The translations under genes and the position numbers were made by a program. Below, in pieces: positions 1-7,372 of a stretch of DNA of 64,000 bases; positions within the stretch are counted from its first letter, which is position 1, and every line of letters begins with the position of its first letter. This DNA is from Micromonospora sp. MW-13. Its GTDB lineage: Bacteria; Actinomycetota; Actinomycetes; Mycobacteriales; Micromonosporaceae. The stretch spans positions 124,001 through 188,000 of the forward strand of contig NZ_QKKX01000017.1 of NCBI RefSeq assembly GCF_003434305.1, given 5' to 3'. A model generated the notes under the pieces. It did no database searches and was not told the origin of the DNA. It saw only the letters and a program-made list of their open reading frames with translations.

Positions 1-55
1 CGACGGTGACCAGGGTGACCGCGACGATCGCCGGAACGACGTACCCGTTGGCCAT
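1..55 (-). CDS. Sodium/solute (acetate-type) symporter, N-terminal fragment
   Basis: Only the first 18 codons lie in the window; the gene continues leftward beyond base 1. The peptide begins MANGYVVPAIVAVTLVTV, a hydrophobic first membrane helix of the kind seen at the start of cation/acetate symporters of the SSS family. The ATG follows the stop of the upstream small membrane protein by one base, so the two are translationally coupled. A small DUF485-like membrane protein directly before an SSS symporter is the usual arrangement for actP-type transporters, and the LytS/LytTR pair upstream on the same strand fits control of such a transporter. The family call rests on context and 18 residues, so it is provisional. 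Confidence 0.55.
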   Translation of the reverse strand, partial: MANGYVVPAIVAVTLVTV

Positions 56-56
56 C

Positions 57-707
57 TCAGCGCTCCGGCCGCTGGACCAGGTCGGTGAAGTCCTGCTCGT
101 TGCGCTCCGCCAGCCGCACGTACGCCCAGCCGACCGCGATCAGGAACGGGAAGGAGACCACCCCCAACAGCAGCCAGGGCAGGTTCACCCCGAACACGGT
201 GACCCGGCCCACCGCCGGTGCGATGGCGAACAGCCAGGGCAGGCCGCCCAGCCCGATCAGCACCACCAGGCTCAGCCGCAGCGCCAACGCGAGCTGGGCC
301 CGGACCAGCCCCCGGACCAGCGCCTCGCCCACCCGGGTCTGCTGGGCCAGCTCGGCCCGGGCCCGGTCCGCGCCGGGCTCCCGGCGGGACACCTCCGCCA
401 GCACGATCCGGGTCCGGCCCGGCACGACCGGCACCCGACCCGACGGCCCGGTCACGGTCACCGGCGGCCGGCCGGGTGTTCCGCTGCGGGGCGATGGGAC
501 CCGGCCGGGCGTCCCGCCGGGGGCCTTCGGCGTCCGGCCCGGCGTTTCGCTTCGGGCCACCGGCGTCCGGCCCGGCGTTTCGCCTCGGGCCACCGGCGTC
601 CGGCCCGGCGTTTCGCCTCGGGCCACCGGCGTCCGGCTCGGGGCGTCCGGTGACCCGGCCGGGCCTGGGGCCCGGGGTGGCGGTACGGGATCGTCGGGTG
701 CGGCCAC
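57..707 (-). CDS. Small membrane protein (DUF485-like) with repetitive N-terminal extension
   Basis: The C-terminal half has two membrane helices (about residues 140-160 and 172-195) separated by a short loop, then a charged tail, which resembles the DUF485-type partner of SSS symporters. The N-terminal ~100 residues are low complexity, with an 11-residue unit of the type TPGRTPVARGE repeated about three times exactly and more times in degenerate form. GTG start at 707; other in-frame starts inside the repeat cannot be excluded. It ends one base before the symporter ATG, so the pair is probably one operon. The extension is unusual for the family and comes from a 33-bp DNA repeat. Confidence 0.6.
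   Translation of the reverse strand: MAAPDDPVPPPRAPGPAGSPDAPSRTPVARGETPGRTPVARGETPGRTPVARSETPGRTPKAPGGTPGRVPSPRSGTPGRPPVTVTGPSGRVPVVPGRTRIVLAEVSRREPGADRARAELAQQTRVGEALVRGLVRAQLALALRLSLVVLIGLGGLPWLFAIAPAVGRVTVFGVNLPWLLLGVVSFPFLIAVGWAYVRLAERNEQDFTDLVQRPER
528..626. repeat. 33-bp in-frame tandem repeat (3 copies)
   Basis: Three adjacent 33-bp units occupy 528-560, 561-593 and 594-626, differing at a single t/c position, with a degenerate partial copy to about 640. The period is a multiple of three, so copy changes lengthen or shorten the N-terminal extension of the membrane protein without breaking the frame. Confidence 0.9.
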
Positions 708-808
708 CCCGGCAGTCTCGCCCGAACGGCGGGATTGTCAAGGGCGCCCGTGCGGTGGCCGTCCACCGCGCGGTGCCGGGTCCGTGCCGGCCGTCCGCGT
801 GCCGGGCC

Positions 809-2554
809 TCACCGGTAGCGGGGGGTGGGGCAGGTCAGGGCCGTCGCCCCTGTCGGCGCCGATCCCAGCAGTTCGCGGGCCGCCGCCCGGCCCAGGTTCG
901 CCGTCCGGACGTGGTCGATCGGCAGCTCGAAGGCGATGTCCCGCAGCGCACAGGAGCGCAGCGGCTCGGGCAGCCGGTCCAGCGCCGGCACCGCGTCGGC
1001 GGAGAGCCGGGAGACGTACTCCACGTCGATCATTCCGGTCAGCCGGTACCGGTCGACGTTGCGCTCGGCGATCAGCCGGTCCGGGTTGACGGCCGCCAGC
1101 CCGAGCAGGGCGAGCACCGCCGTACCCACCACCAGCGGCGGCAGCCAGCCGGCCCGCAGTCGCACCACGGCCACGCCGACCAGGACGAACAGCGCCCCGA
1201 GCCACAGCTCGACGGCGGCCACCACCAGCCGTAGCCGGGTCGCTCCGTACGCGTCGGCGTACACCTGCATCCGGTACAGCGCGGAGGCGACCACGACGAG
1301 GCTGAGCGCGGTGAGCGTGCCGAGCAGGAGCCGGAACAGGAGCCGGTCGGCTCGGGTGGTCCGGGGTGCCCACCGGGCGGTCCCGGCGATCACCAGCAGG
1401 GTGAGGGCGGAGACCGCCAGCAGTTGCCAGAAGCCGCCCCGGGCGTACTGGGCGTAGCTGAGGCCGGCGGTGCGCAGCACGTGGGCGGAGCCGCCGAACA
1501 ACACGGTGAGCTGCACCAGCACGAACGCGGCGAACAGCGCGTCGAGCAGGGCCAGCGGCACCACCCACTCCAGCCGGCGCACGGGCCGGGCCGGGGCGGC
1601 CCGCAGCCCGTCCAGGTCGGCCGGCGCCGCCAGCAGGTACGCCGCGCCGAGCAGGCCGGCGCCGATCAGCGCGCAGCGGAACAGCCAGCCGACCGTCGCG
1701 CCCACCGACACCTCGGGCAGCAGGTCCGTCACCAGGTCGGCGAAGACCGCGTCGGCCGAGGAGAAGAGCAGGCCGAAGACGAGCAGCAGCGCCACCGACG
1801 CGGCGACGGTGGCGAGGCCGCGCCCGACCGTCGATCCGCCGGGGCCGGACCGGGGCAGCCCGCGTCCCGCCCAGAGGAGCGCCCGGAACGGGGCCGCCGG
1901 GGTGATCGAAGCGGCCGTGAGCATGCCCAGCGGTGTCCGGCCACCCGCCACGGCGAGGACGCCGGTGACCACGGCGGCGAGCAGGCAGAGCACGAAGAGC
2001 CAGCCGGCCGCCCGGACGTACCCGACCGAGACGAGGGCGATGGTGGCGGTCGCCCAGACCAGCCGTGCTCGGCCCGGGGCCCGCCCCGCCGCCCGCCCCG
2101 GTGCCCCCGTGGCGTCGGGACGGGCGGCGGTTCGGACCGTCGTCTCAGGGGAGCTGATCGGGCCGGGCGGTGGATCGGGCACCGGGCCGTGCGTCGAGCC
2201 GTCCGGTGCGGGGTTCCGGTGTCCCGTGCCGGCCGGGACGAGCGCGGCGGTCGCGGCGAGCACCGCCACCAGCCAGCCGAGCCCGGGTCGGTCGAAGGGG
2301 ACGGAGAACGCCGCCACCACGGCGGCCACGGCCACCGCGCCGAGCACCACGGGCCGGGCCGGCCCGTTCGGCCCAGGCCACCGCCGCTCGAAGAAGGACG
2401 GTGGCCGCGGCGGCACCCCCGGCCGGGGCACCCCGGAGGCCACCTGCCCCCCACCGCCCGCCACCACCTGCTGCCCGCTCGCGACCGCCACTCCCCCCTC
2501 GATCATGGACTCGTGCTGGGGTACGTCTGCTGATTTGTCGCTCTTGTCGGGCAC
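809..2554 (-). CDS. DUF4153/DUF4173-type polytopic membrane protein
   Basis: A 581-residue protein with a proline/glycine-rich cytoplasmic N-terminus of about 70 residues, roughly ten or more hydrophobic segments, and a soluble C-terminal domain of about 100 residues beginning after NPDRLIAERNVDRY. The helix pattern and that NPD..IA..N motif match the DUF4153/DUF4173 family, whose function is unknown. Two GTG codons are adjacent at 2557 and 2554; AAGGAG lies 2 bases before the first and 5 bases before the second, so 2554 is preferred. It lies downstream of a two-component pair on the same strand. Confidence 0.75.
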   Translation of the reverse strand: MPDKSDKSADVPQHESMIEGGVAVASGQQVVAGGGGQVASGVPRPGVPPRPPSFFERRWPGPNGPARPVVLGAVAVAAVVAAFSVPFDRPGLGWLVAVLAATAALVPAGTGHRNPAPDGSTHGPVPDPPPGPISSPETTVRTAARPDATGAPGRAAGRAPGRARLVWATATIALVSVGYVRAAGWLFVLCLLAAVVTGVLAVAGGRTPLGMLTAASITPAAPFRALLWAGRGLPRSGPGGSTVGRGLATVAASVALLLVFGLLFSSADAVFADLVTDLLPEVSVGATVGWLFRCALIGAGLLGAAYLLAAPADLDGLRAAPARPVRRLEWVVPLALLDALFAAFVLVQLTVLFGGSAHVLRTAGLSYAQYARGGFWQLLAVSALTLLVIAGTARWAPRTTRADRLLFRLLLGTLTALSLVVVASALYRMQVYADAYGATRLRLVVAAVELWLGALFVLVGVAVVRLRAGWLPPLVVGTAVLALLGLAAVNPDRLIAERNVDRYRLTGMIDVEYVSRLSADAVPALDRLPEPLRSCALRDIAFELPIDHVRTANLGRAAARELLGSAPTGATALTCPTPRYR

Positions 2555-2580
2555 CACAACTCCTTGATCGACGCCGAGGG

Positions 2581-2655
2581 GAAGGGGGAGGGGAGGGAGG
2601 GAGGGGAGGGAGGGGAGGGAGGTTAGGGGTGGGTGGGGTGGGGGAGGGACACGCG
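2581..2655 (+). other. G-rich purine tract, potential G-quadruplex
   Basis: From 2581 to 2622 the + strand is almost purely G and A, with successive GGGG, GGG, GGG, GGGG, GGG runs separated by single A, followed after TTA by further GGGG/GGG runs to 2650. It spans the 3' end of the sensor kinase gene (encoding a His/Pro-rich tail) and the gap to the next gene, so it sits in the template strand of the leftward operon. Confidence 0.7.
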
Positions 2656-3684
2656 GATGCGGCAGCCGGGGTGGGCGCCTGGGTGGGGTGGGTGGGGGTC
2701 CAGGACGGCGATGGCGCCGCCGTGCAGCTCCACCACCCAGCGCGCGATCGCCAGGCCCAGTCCGGTCCCGCCGCCCCCCGACCGGTCGCCCCGGGTGAAC
2801 CGCTCGAAGACCCGGGAGCGCTCGGCGACCGGGATGCCCTCGCCCTCGTCGGTGACCTCGAAGTGCAGGTGGCCGTCCTGCTCCTCCGCGCCGACCAGCA
2901 CCGTTCCGCCCGCCGGGCTGTGCCGGGCGGCGTTGTCCAGCAGATTGGCGAAGACCTGGTGCAGCCGCGACGGGTCCGCGTACACGGTCAGCGGGGCCGG
3001 CAGCGGGTCGAGCCGGAAGCGGACGTCCCGCCCGACCCCGGCGGCGGTCGCCGCCGCGTGCTCCACGGCCTCGTCAAGGAAGTCGGCGACGTCGATCTGT
3101 GTGCGGCGCAGCGGCACCACCCCGGCGTCCAGCCGGGACAGGTCGAGCAGGTCGGCGACGAGGTGGCTGAGCCGCTCGGTCTGGGCCAGTGCGGTGCGCA
3201 GTGCGGCCGGTTCGGTCGGGGCGACGCCGTCGACCAGGTTCTCCAGCACCCCCCGCAGCGCGGTGATCGGTGTACGCAGTTCGTGCGAGACGTTCGCGAT
3301 CAGCTCCCGCCGGCGCTGGTCGGCCGCGGCGAGGTCGGCGGCCATCTTGTTGAACGCGTGGGCCAGCTCGCCGACCTCGTCGCGGGAGGTGGCCCGGACC
3401 CGCCGGGAGTAGTCGCCCCGGGCCATCGCCCCGGCCGCCGCGGTCATCTCCCGCAGCGGGGAGGTCATCCCGTGCGCGAGCACCTGCGAGGTGAGCAGGG
3501 CCAGGCCGATCGCCGTCGCCGAGGTCATCGGGGGCAGCCAGCCGATGGCGTGCCAGAAGTAGGCCAGGCCGGCTGCGCCCGAGGTGACCAGCAGGACGCC
3601 CAGCTTCACCTTGATCGAGCGGACCGGGTCGAGCGGCCGGGGCAGCACCCGGTTCAGCCAGGTCACCAGCCGGTCGGTGGTCAC
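2623..3684 (-). CDS. Sensor histidine kinase (OmpR/PhoR-type partner)
   Basis: A 353-residue membrane kinase. Two membrane segments lie at about residues 27-46 and 53-70, then a HAMP region to about 125, the dimerisation box NVSHELRTP with phospho-acceptor His134, an N box (FANLLDNAARHSP) and the ATP lid GGGGTGLGLAIARW. The GTG start at 3684 overlaps the stop of the response regulator by four bases (GTGA). The short loop between helices (about six residues) leaves no real extracellular sensor, so it probably senses within the membrane. The tail ends in a His/Pro-rich stretch from the G-rich tract. Confidence 0.93.
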   Translation of the reverse strand: MTTDRLVTWLNRVLPRPLDPVRSIKVKLGVLLVTSGAAGLAYFWHAIGWLPPMTSATAIGLALLTSQVLAHGMTSPLREMTAAAGAMARGDYSRRVRATSRDEVGELAHAFNKMAADLAAADQRRRELIANVSHELRTPITALRGVLENLVDGVAPTEPAALRTALAQTERLSHLVADLLDLSRLDAGVVPLRRTQIDVADFLDEAVEHAAATAAGVGRDVRFRLDPLPAPLTVYADPSRLHQVFANLLDNAARHSPAGGTVLVGAEEQDGHLHFEVTDEGEGIPVAERSRVFERFTRGDRSGGGGTGLGLAIARWVVELHGGAIAVLDPHPPHPGAHPGCRIRVSLPHPTHP

Positions 3685-4358
3685 GGCTGAGCCTCCAGCG
3701 CGTAGCCCACGCCGTGCACGGTGCGGATCAGGTCCGCGCCGAGCTTGCGGCGCAGCGCCTTCACGTGGCTGTCCACCGTCCGGGTGCCGGCGCCTTCCGC
3801 CCAGCCCCACACGTCGGCGAGCAGCCGCTCCCGGGGCAGCACCGCACGCGGCCGGCCGGCGAGGTGCACCAGCAGGTCGAACTCGGTGGGGGTCAGGTGC
3901 ACCTCGACGCCGTCCCGCAGCACCCGGCGCTCGGCCTGGTTGATCTCGACGTCGCCGACCGTGAGCGTCGCGGGTCCGCCGGCCGCCGCCCGCTCGACCC
4001 GGCGTAGCAGCACGTGCACCCGGGCGGCCAGCTCCCGCATCGAGAACGGCTTGGTGAGGTAGTCGTCCGCCCCGACGGCCAGCCCCACGAGCAGGTCGGT
4101 CTCGTCGTCGCGGGCGGTCAGCATGAGGACGGGCACCGGCCGGTCGCCCTGGATCCGCCGGCACACCTCCAGGCCGTCGAAGCCCGGCAGCATGACGTCG
4201 AGGACGACGAGATCGGGCTGCCAGGTCCGGAACCGGTCCACGGCGCTGGGCCCGTCCCCGGCGATCTCCACCGTGAAGCCCTCGGCCCGTAGCCGGGTGG
4301 CGACCGACTCGGCGATCGTCCGCTCGTCCTCGACCACCAGCACCCTGCGTTCCCTCAT
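3681..4358 (-). CDS. OmpR-family response regulator
   Basis: A 225-residue regulator: receiver domain (acidic pocket ED at 10-11, phospho-acceptor Asp54 in VVLDVMLPG, the TARDDE and KPFS signatures) and a C-terminal winged helix ending RTVHGVGYALE. The ATG at 4358 gives a start right at RERRVLVVEDE; 25 upstream codons in frame are not family-like. The bases just before this ATG read CACCTCCC, i.e. anti-Shine-Dalgarno rather than Shine-Dalgarno, so initiation is probably not by a normal leader. The kinase follows with a 4-bp overlap. The upstream gap contains a cluster of DnaA-box-like sequences. Confidence 0.93.
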   Translation of the reverse strand: MRERRVLVVEDERTIAESVATRLRAEGFTVEIAGDGPSAVDRFRTWQPDLVVLDVMLPGFDGLEVCRRIQGDRPVPVLMLTARDDETDLLVGLAVGADDYLTKPFSMRELAARVHVLLRRVERAAAGGPATLTVGDVEINQAERRVLRDGVEVHLTPTEFDLLVHLAGRPRAVLPRERLLADVWGWAEGAGTRTVDSHVKALRRKLGADLIRTVHGVGYALEAQP

Positions 4359-4414
4359 GGGAGGTGACTGTAGGCAGGGGCCGTGGAGATCGGTGGGGCA
4401 CGTTGTGAACAACC

Positions 4415-4455
4415 TGTGGAGAACTCTCCACACCTGTGGATAACCCGGTGGACAA
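4415..4455. promoter_or_regulatory. Cluster of DnaA-box-like 9-mers upstream of the response regulator
   Basis: TGTGGATAA at 4435-4443 is a perfect copy of the DnaA box (TTATCCACA on the other strand). TGTGGAGAA at 4415-4423 and GGTGGACAA at 4447-4455 each differ by one base from TTATCCACA and the actinobacterial TTGTCCACA respectively, and CTCTCCACA at 4424-4432 by two. The first two also form the palindrome GTGGAGA-AC-TCTCCAC (4416-4431). Whether DnaA binds is inference. Confidence 0.5.
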
Positions 4456-4518
4456 CGCGGGTGAGCCAGCCTTCGGGCAAGGTCGCCGTGGACGAACGGG
4501 ACGAAGGTCCCCGTAGGT

Positions 4519-5259
4519 TCAGTCCAGGCCGATCCGTTCGGGGCGGGCGGAGGCGGAGCCGAGCCAGGTGTGCGGGTTGCCGTGCCAGCACCAGCCGAGC
4601 TTCGGCGCGCCCTGGCTGATCCACAGTGCCGGCACCCGGCGGTCCCCGCACCGCGACCCGACCAGCGAGAAGCACTTGTTCGGGGCCAGCGCGGCCGGGA
4701 AGTGGGTGACGAAGGCGATCCCTTCGTCGATGCTGATCGGCAGCCGGCCGACGGGCGTCATCGCCTCGACGGCGGCGGCGGGCGTCAGGTTGCGGAACTC
4801 CTCCCCCCGGTTGACGTCGAACAGCAGGTAGGCCGGCCCGGCCGGCAGCTCCAACTCCCTGATCGGCTCGAACTTCGGCAGGTCGTCGAGGGGGAAGTTC
4901 CTGTCGAGGAAGCCGGGCTTGCGCTTGCCGGCGAGGGTGGTCAGGGCGAGGCGGTCCGGCACGGGCACCAGGTCGCGGGTGACCACCAGCAGGAACGGCA
5001 CCCGCGCCTCGGTGGGCGGCGGCAGCTCGGCCGCGCCGGCCACGGCGGCGGCCCGCAGCGGCGCGACCAGTTCGGTGAACCGGTCGACGGTCCAGCCGGC
5101 GAGGGCCGGGTAGCCGAGGCGGACGAGGTTGGCGACCTGCCGGTCGAACTCGACGCCGGGGTCGAAGCCGCCGGTTTCGATGACGCCGGTTTCGATGACG
5201 CCGGTGCGGTCCAGGTCGGTGGTGCGGTCTGGGTCGGTGGTGCGGTCCATGACGGTCAC
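4519..5259 (-). CDS. DUF5701-like protein
   Basis: A soluble 246-residue protein with no signal or membrane helix. The region from FDRQVANLVRLGYPALAG onward, with the conserved stretch PFLLVV..DLVP and the C-terminal PKLGWCWHGNPHTWLGSAS, matches my memory of the DUF5701 family; function unknown. GTG start at 5259 is preceded by GGGAGG at good spacing. The first 30 residues are repetitive (DRTTDPDRTTDLDRT, GVIETGVIET), produced by short DNA repeats, and are probably not conserved. A dyad (5287-5301) sits about 30 bases upstream. Confidence 0.6.
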   Translation of the reverse strand: MTVMDRTTDPDRTTDLDRTGVIETGVIETGGFDPGVEFDRQVANLVRLGYPALAGWTVDRFTELVAPLRAAAVAGAAELPPPTEARVPFLLVVTRDLVPVPDRLALTTLAGKRKPGFLDRNFPLDDLPKFEPIRELELPAGPAYLLFDVNRGEEFRNLTPAAAVEAMTPVGRLPISIDEGIAFVTHFPAALAPNKCFSLVGSRCGDRRVPALWISQGAPKLGWCWHGNPHTWLGSASARPERIGLD

Positions 5260-5286
5260 GGTGGCCTCCCGGGAGTCGGACGTCTA

Positions 5287-5301
5287 CCGTACAACGTACG
5301 G
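5287..5301. promoter_or_regulatory. Dyad CCGTAC-aac-GTACGG, possible operator
   Basis: Perfect 6-bp arms with a 3-bp spacer, 28-42 bases upstream of the DUF5701-like start, where a repressor would cover the promoter. No regulator gene is adjacent, so the binding protein is unknown. Confidence 0.4.
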
Positions 5302-5323
5302 CGGCGTTCCGGCTGTTCCCGGC

Positions 5324-6112
5324 TCAGCGGTTCCAGTCCTGCTTGGCGGCGCGGACCAGCTTGTCCTTCAGCTCCCTGGTGTGCCGCCGGCTGACCGGCA
5401 GCTCCGTGCCGTCGAGCACCACGACGTAGCCGGAGTTGACCAGGCGCAGCTCGGCGATCAGCTTCAACTGCACCAGGTACGACCGGTGGATGCGCACGAA
5501 TCCCGCGTCCGCCCAGCGCTCGGCGAGGGTGGCCAGCGAGACCCGGACCAGGTGCGAACCGTCGGCGGTGTGCAGCCGGGCGTAGTCGCCCTGCGCCTCC
5601 ACCCAGCGCACCGCCGAGCGGGGCAGCATCCGGGTGGTGCCGGCCAGCTCGACCGGGATCGTCGGGTCCTCCTCCGCCCGGGCCAGCGCCGCCGGGTGCG
5701 TCGGCACCACCCGGGCGCCGACGACCCGGCGCAGCGACTCGGCCAGCCGCTCGGCCCGTACCGGCTTGCGCACGTAGTCCGTCGCGCCCAGGTCGAAGGC
5801 GTCCACCGCGCCGTCGTCGTACGCGGTGACGAAGACGATCGCCGGGGGCCGGGCGAACCGGCGCAGCACCCGGGCCAGCTCCATGCCGTCCAGCCCGGGC
5901 ATCCGGATGTCCAGGAAGACCACGTCCACGTCGCCGTCGCGGAGCACCCGCAGCGCCTCGGTGGCGTCCCCCGCCGTGTGCAGCCGGGCCACCCGGGGGT
6001 CGGCCCGCAGGTGGTACGCCAGCTCGTCCAGCGCCGGCGGCTCGTCGTCGACCGCCAGCACCCGCAGGAAGGCGCCGGTGGCCAGCCCGGCGGGGCCGGA
6101 CCGCTCGGTCAC
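5324..6112 (-). CDS. LytTR-family response regulator
   Basis: 262 residues: receiver domain with phospho-acceptor Asp68 in VVFLDIRMPGLDG and the KPV signature, then a LytTR DNA-binding domain (about 150-255) with WVEAQGDYARLHT, FVRIHRSYLV and the ending LPVSRRHTRELKDKL. The GTG start at 6112 overlaps the kinase stop by four bases (GTGA), so it is translated together with the LytS-type kinase. Regulators of this type often control transporter genes in actinomycetes; the leftward symporter at the window edge is a candidate target. Confidence 0.93.
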   Translation of the reverse strand: MTERSGPAGLATGAFLRVLAVDDEPPALDELAYHLRADPRVARLHTAGDATEALRVLRDGDVDVVFLDIRMPGLDGMELARVLRRFARPPAIVFVTAYDDGAVDAFDLGATDYVRKPVRAERLAESLRRVVGARVVPTHPAALARAEEDPTIPVELAGTTRMLPRSAVRWVEAQGDYARLHTADGSHLVRVSLATLAERWADAGFVRIHRSYLVQLKLIAELRLVNSGYVVVLDGTELPVSRRHTRELKDKLVRAAKQDWNR

Positions 6113-7332
6113 GAGCCCGCCCGCACGCCGGGGTGGAACTTCGGCACCCGCATGCTCACCTTCGTACCCGAGCCGAGGCCGGTCTCGACGACCAGGCCGA
6201 ACCGGTCCCCGAAGGCCGAGCGGAGCCGCTCGTCGACGTTGGAGAGGCCGACGTGCTGGCCCGGGTCGTCGGTCGGGTCGCTGCCGGCCCCGGCCAGCTC
6301 GGCGATCCCGGCGGTCAGCGTCGTCGGGTCCATGCCCACTCCGTCGTCCTCCACCGTGATGTGGCACTCGGCACCCGCGTCCCGGGCCTCGATGCTCACC
6401 ATGCCGGTGCCGGGCTTGCGGGACAACCCGTGGCGGACGGCGTTCTCCACCAACGGCTGGAGGCAGAGGAACGGCAGCGTCACCGGCAGCACCTCCGGGG
6501 CGATCTGCAACCGCACCTGGAGCCGGTCGCCGAACCGGGCCCGCTCGATGGTCAGGTACCGGTCGATCGAGCGCAGCTCCTCGGCCAGGGTGGTGAACTC
6601 GCCGTGCGCGCGGAACGAGTACCGGGTGAACTCGGCGAACTCCAGGATCAGCTCCCGGGCCCGCTCCGGATCGGTCCGGACGAACGACCCGATCGCGGTC
6701 AGCGCGTTGTAGATGAAGTGCGGGCTGATCTGGGCGCGCAGCGCGCGCACCTCGGCCCGGGCCAGCCGCTCCCGGGAGGCGTCCAGCTCGGCCAGGGCGA
6801 GCTGGTTGCCGGCCCAGTGCGCGGTCTCCAGGGTGGCCTGCACCAGCCCCGGCGCGGGCGGGCCGTCGGCGACCGCGACCAGCGCCCCGACCACCCGGCC
6901 GTCGGCGCGCAACGGGGCGACCACCGCGCCCCGGACCGGGCAGTCGACCCGGTCGCAGTGCAGCTCCGGCTCCCCCAGCACGGTCGACCGCCCGCCGGAG
7001 ACCGCCCGCCGGGCCGCCGCGACGAGCTGGCCGGTGTGGTGCGTCCCGCGCCCGTCGAGGGCGAGCAGGGTGTCCCGGTCGGTCAGGGCCAGCCCGGCCG
7101 CCCCGACCAGGGCCCGCAGGTGGCGTACGGCCTTCGCCGCGCCTGCCGTGCTCAGGCCGGCCCGCAGCGACTCGGCGGCCAGCCCGGCGGTGTGCAGCAC
7201 CTCGTAGGTGGCCCGCTGGGTGGCGGTGGCGATGCCCCGTCGGGCGCGCAGCCGGACCACCGCGTACAGCGCCGCGGCCAGCGCGGTCACCAGCGAGACC
7301 ACGCCGACCACGGCGGAGACGTTGCCACCCAC
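6109..7332 (-). CDS. LytS-type sensor histidine kinase
   Basis: 407 residues: one N-terminal membrane helix (about 5-27), a GAF-like sensor region (about 45-185) that includes the Cys-containing stretch HCDRVDCPVRGAVVAPL, then the His_kinase domain with QISPHFIYNAL (His205) and an HATPase module (PLVENAVRHGLS, VEDDGVGM, GLSNVDERL). ISPHFIYN is the hallmark of LytS/YehU-type kinases. It is cotranscribed with the LytTR regulator. The two cysteines could take part in redox or metal sensing, but that is a guess. Confidence 0.93.
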   Translation of the reverse strand: MGGNVSAVVGVVSLVTALAAALYAVVRLRARRGIATATQRATYEVLHTAGLAAESLRAGLSTAGAAKAVRHLRALVGAAGLALTDRDTLLALDGRGTHHTGQLVAAARRAVSGGRSTVLGEPELHCDRVDCPVRGAVVAPLRADGRVVGALVAVADGPPAPGLVQATLETAHWAGNQLALAELDASRERLARAEVRALRAQISPHFIYNALTAIGSFVRTDPERARELILEFAEFTRYSFRAHGEFTTLAEELRSIDRYLTIERARFGDRLQVRLQIAPEVLPVTLPFLCLQPLVENAVRHGLSRKPGTGMVSIEARDAGAECHITVEDDGVGMDPTTLTAGIAELAGAGSDPTDDPGQHVGLSNVDERLRSAFGDRFGLVVETGLGSGTKVSMRVPKFHPGVRAGS

Positions 7333-7372
7333 GCAGCGATCCTGGCGTGTCCCGGCCGCTACGCCAAGACCG

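Noticed and set aside
85..1089. Long rightward ORF opposite the first membrane proteins
   Set aside because: Antisense of two clear coding regions; composition is Arg/Pro-rich shadow.
4400..4460. Chromosomal origin oriC
   Set aside because: No dnaA, dnaN or parAB genes nearby and only three or four boxes; oriC of actinomycetes has many more.
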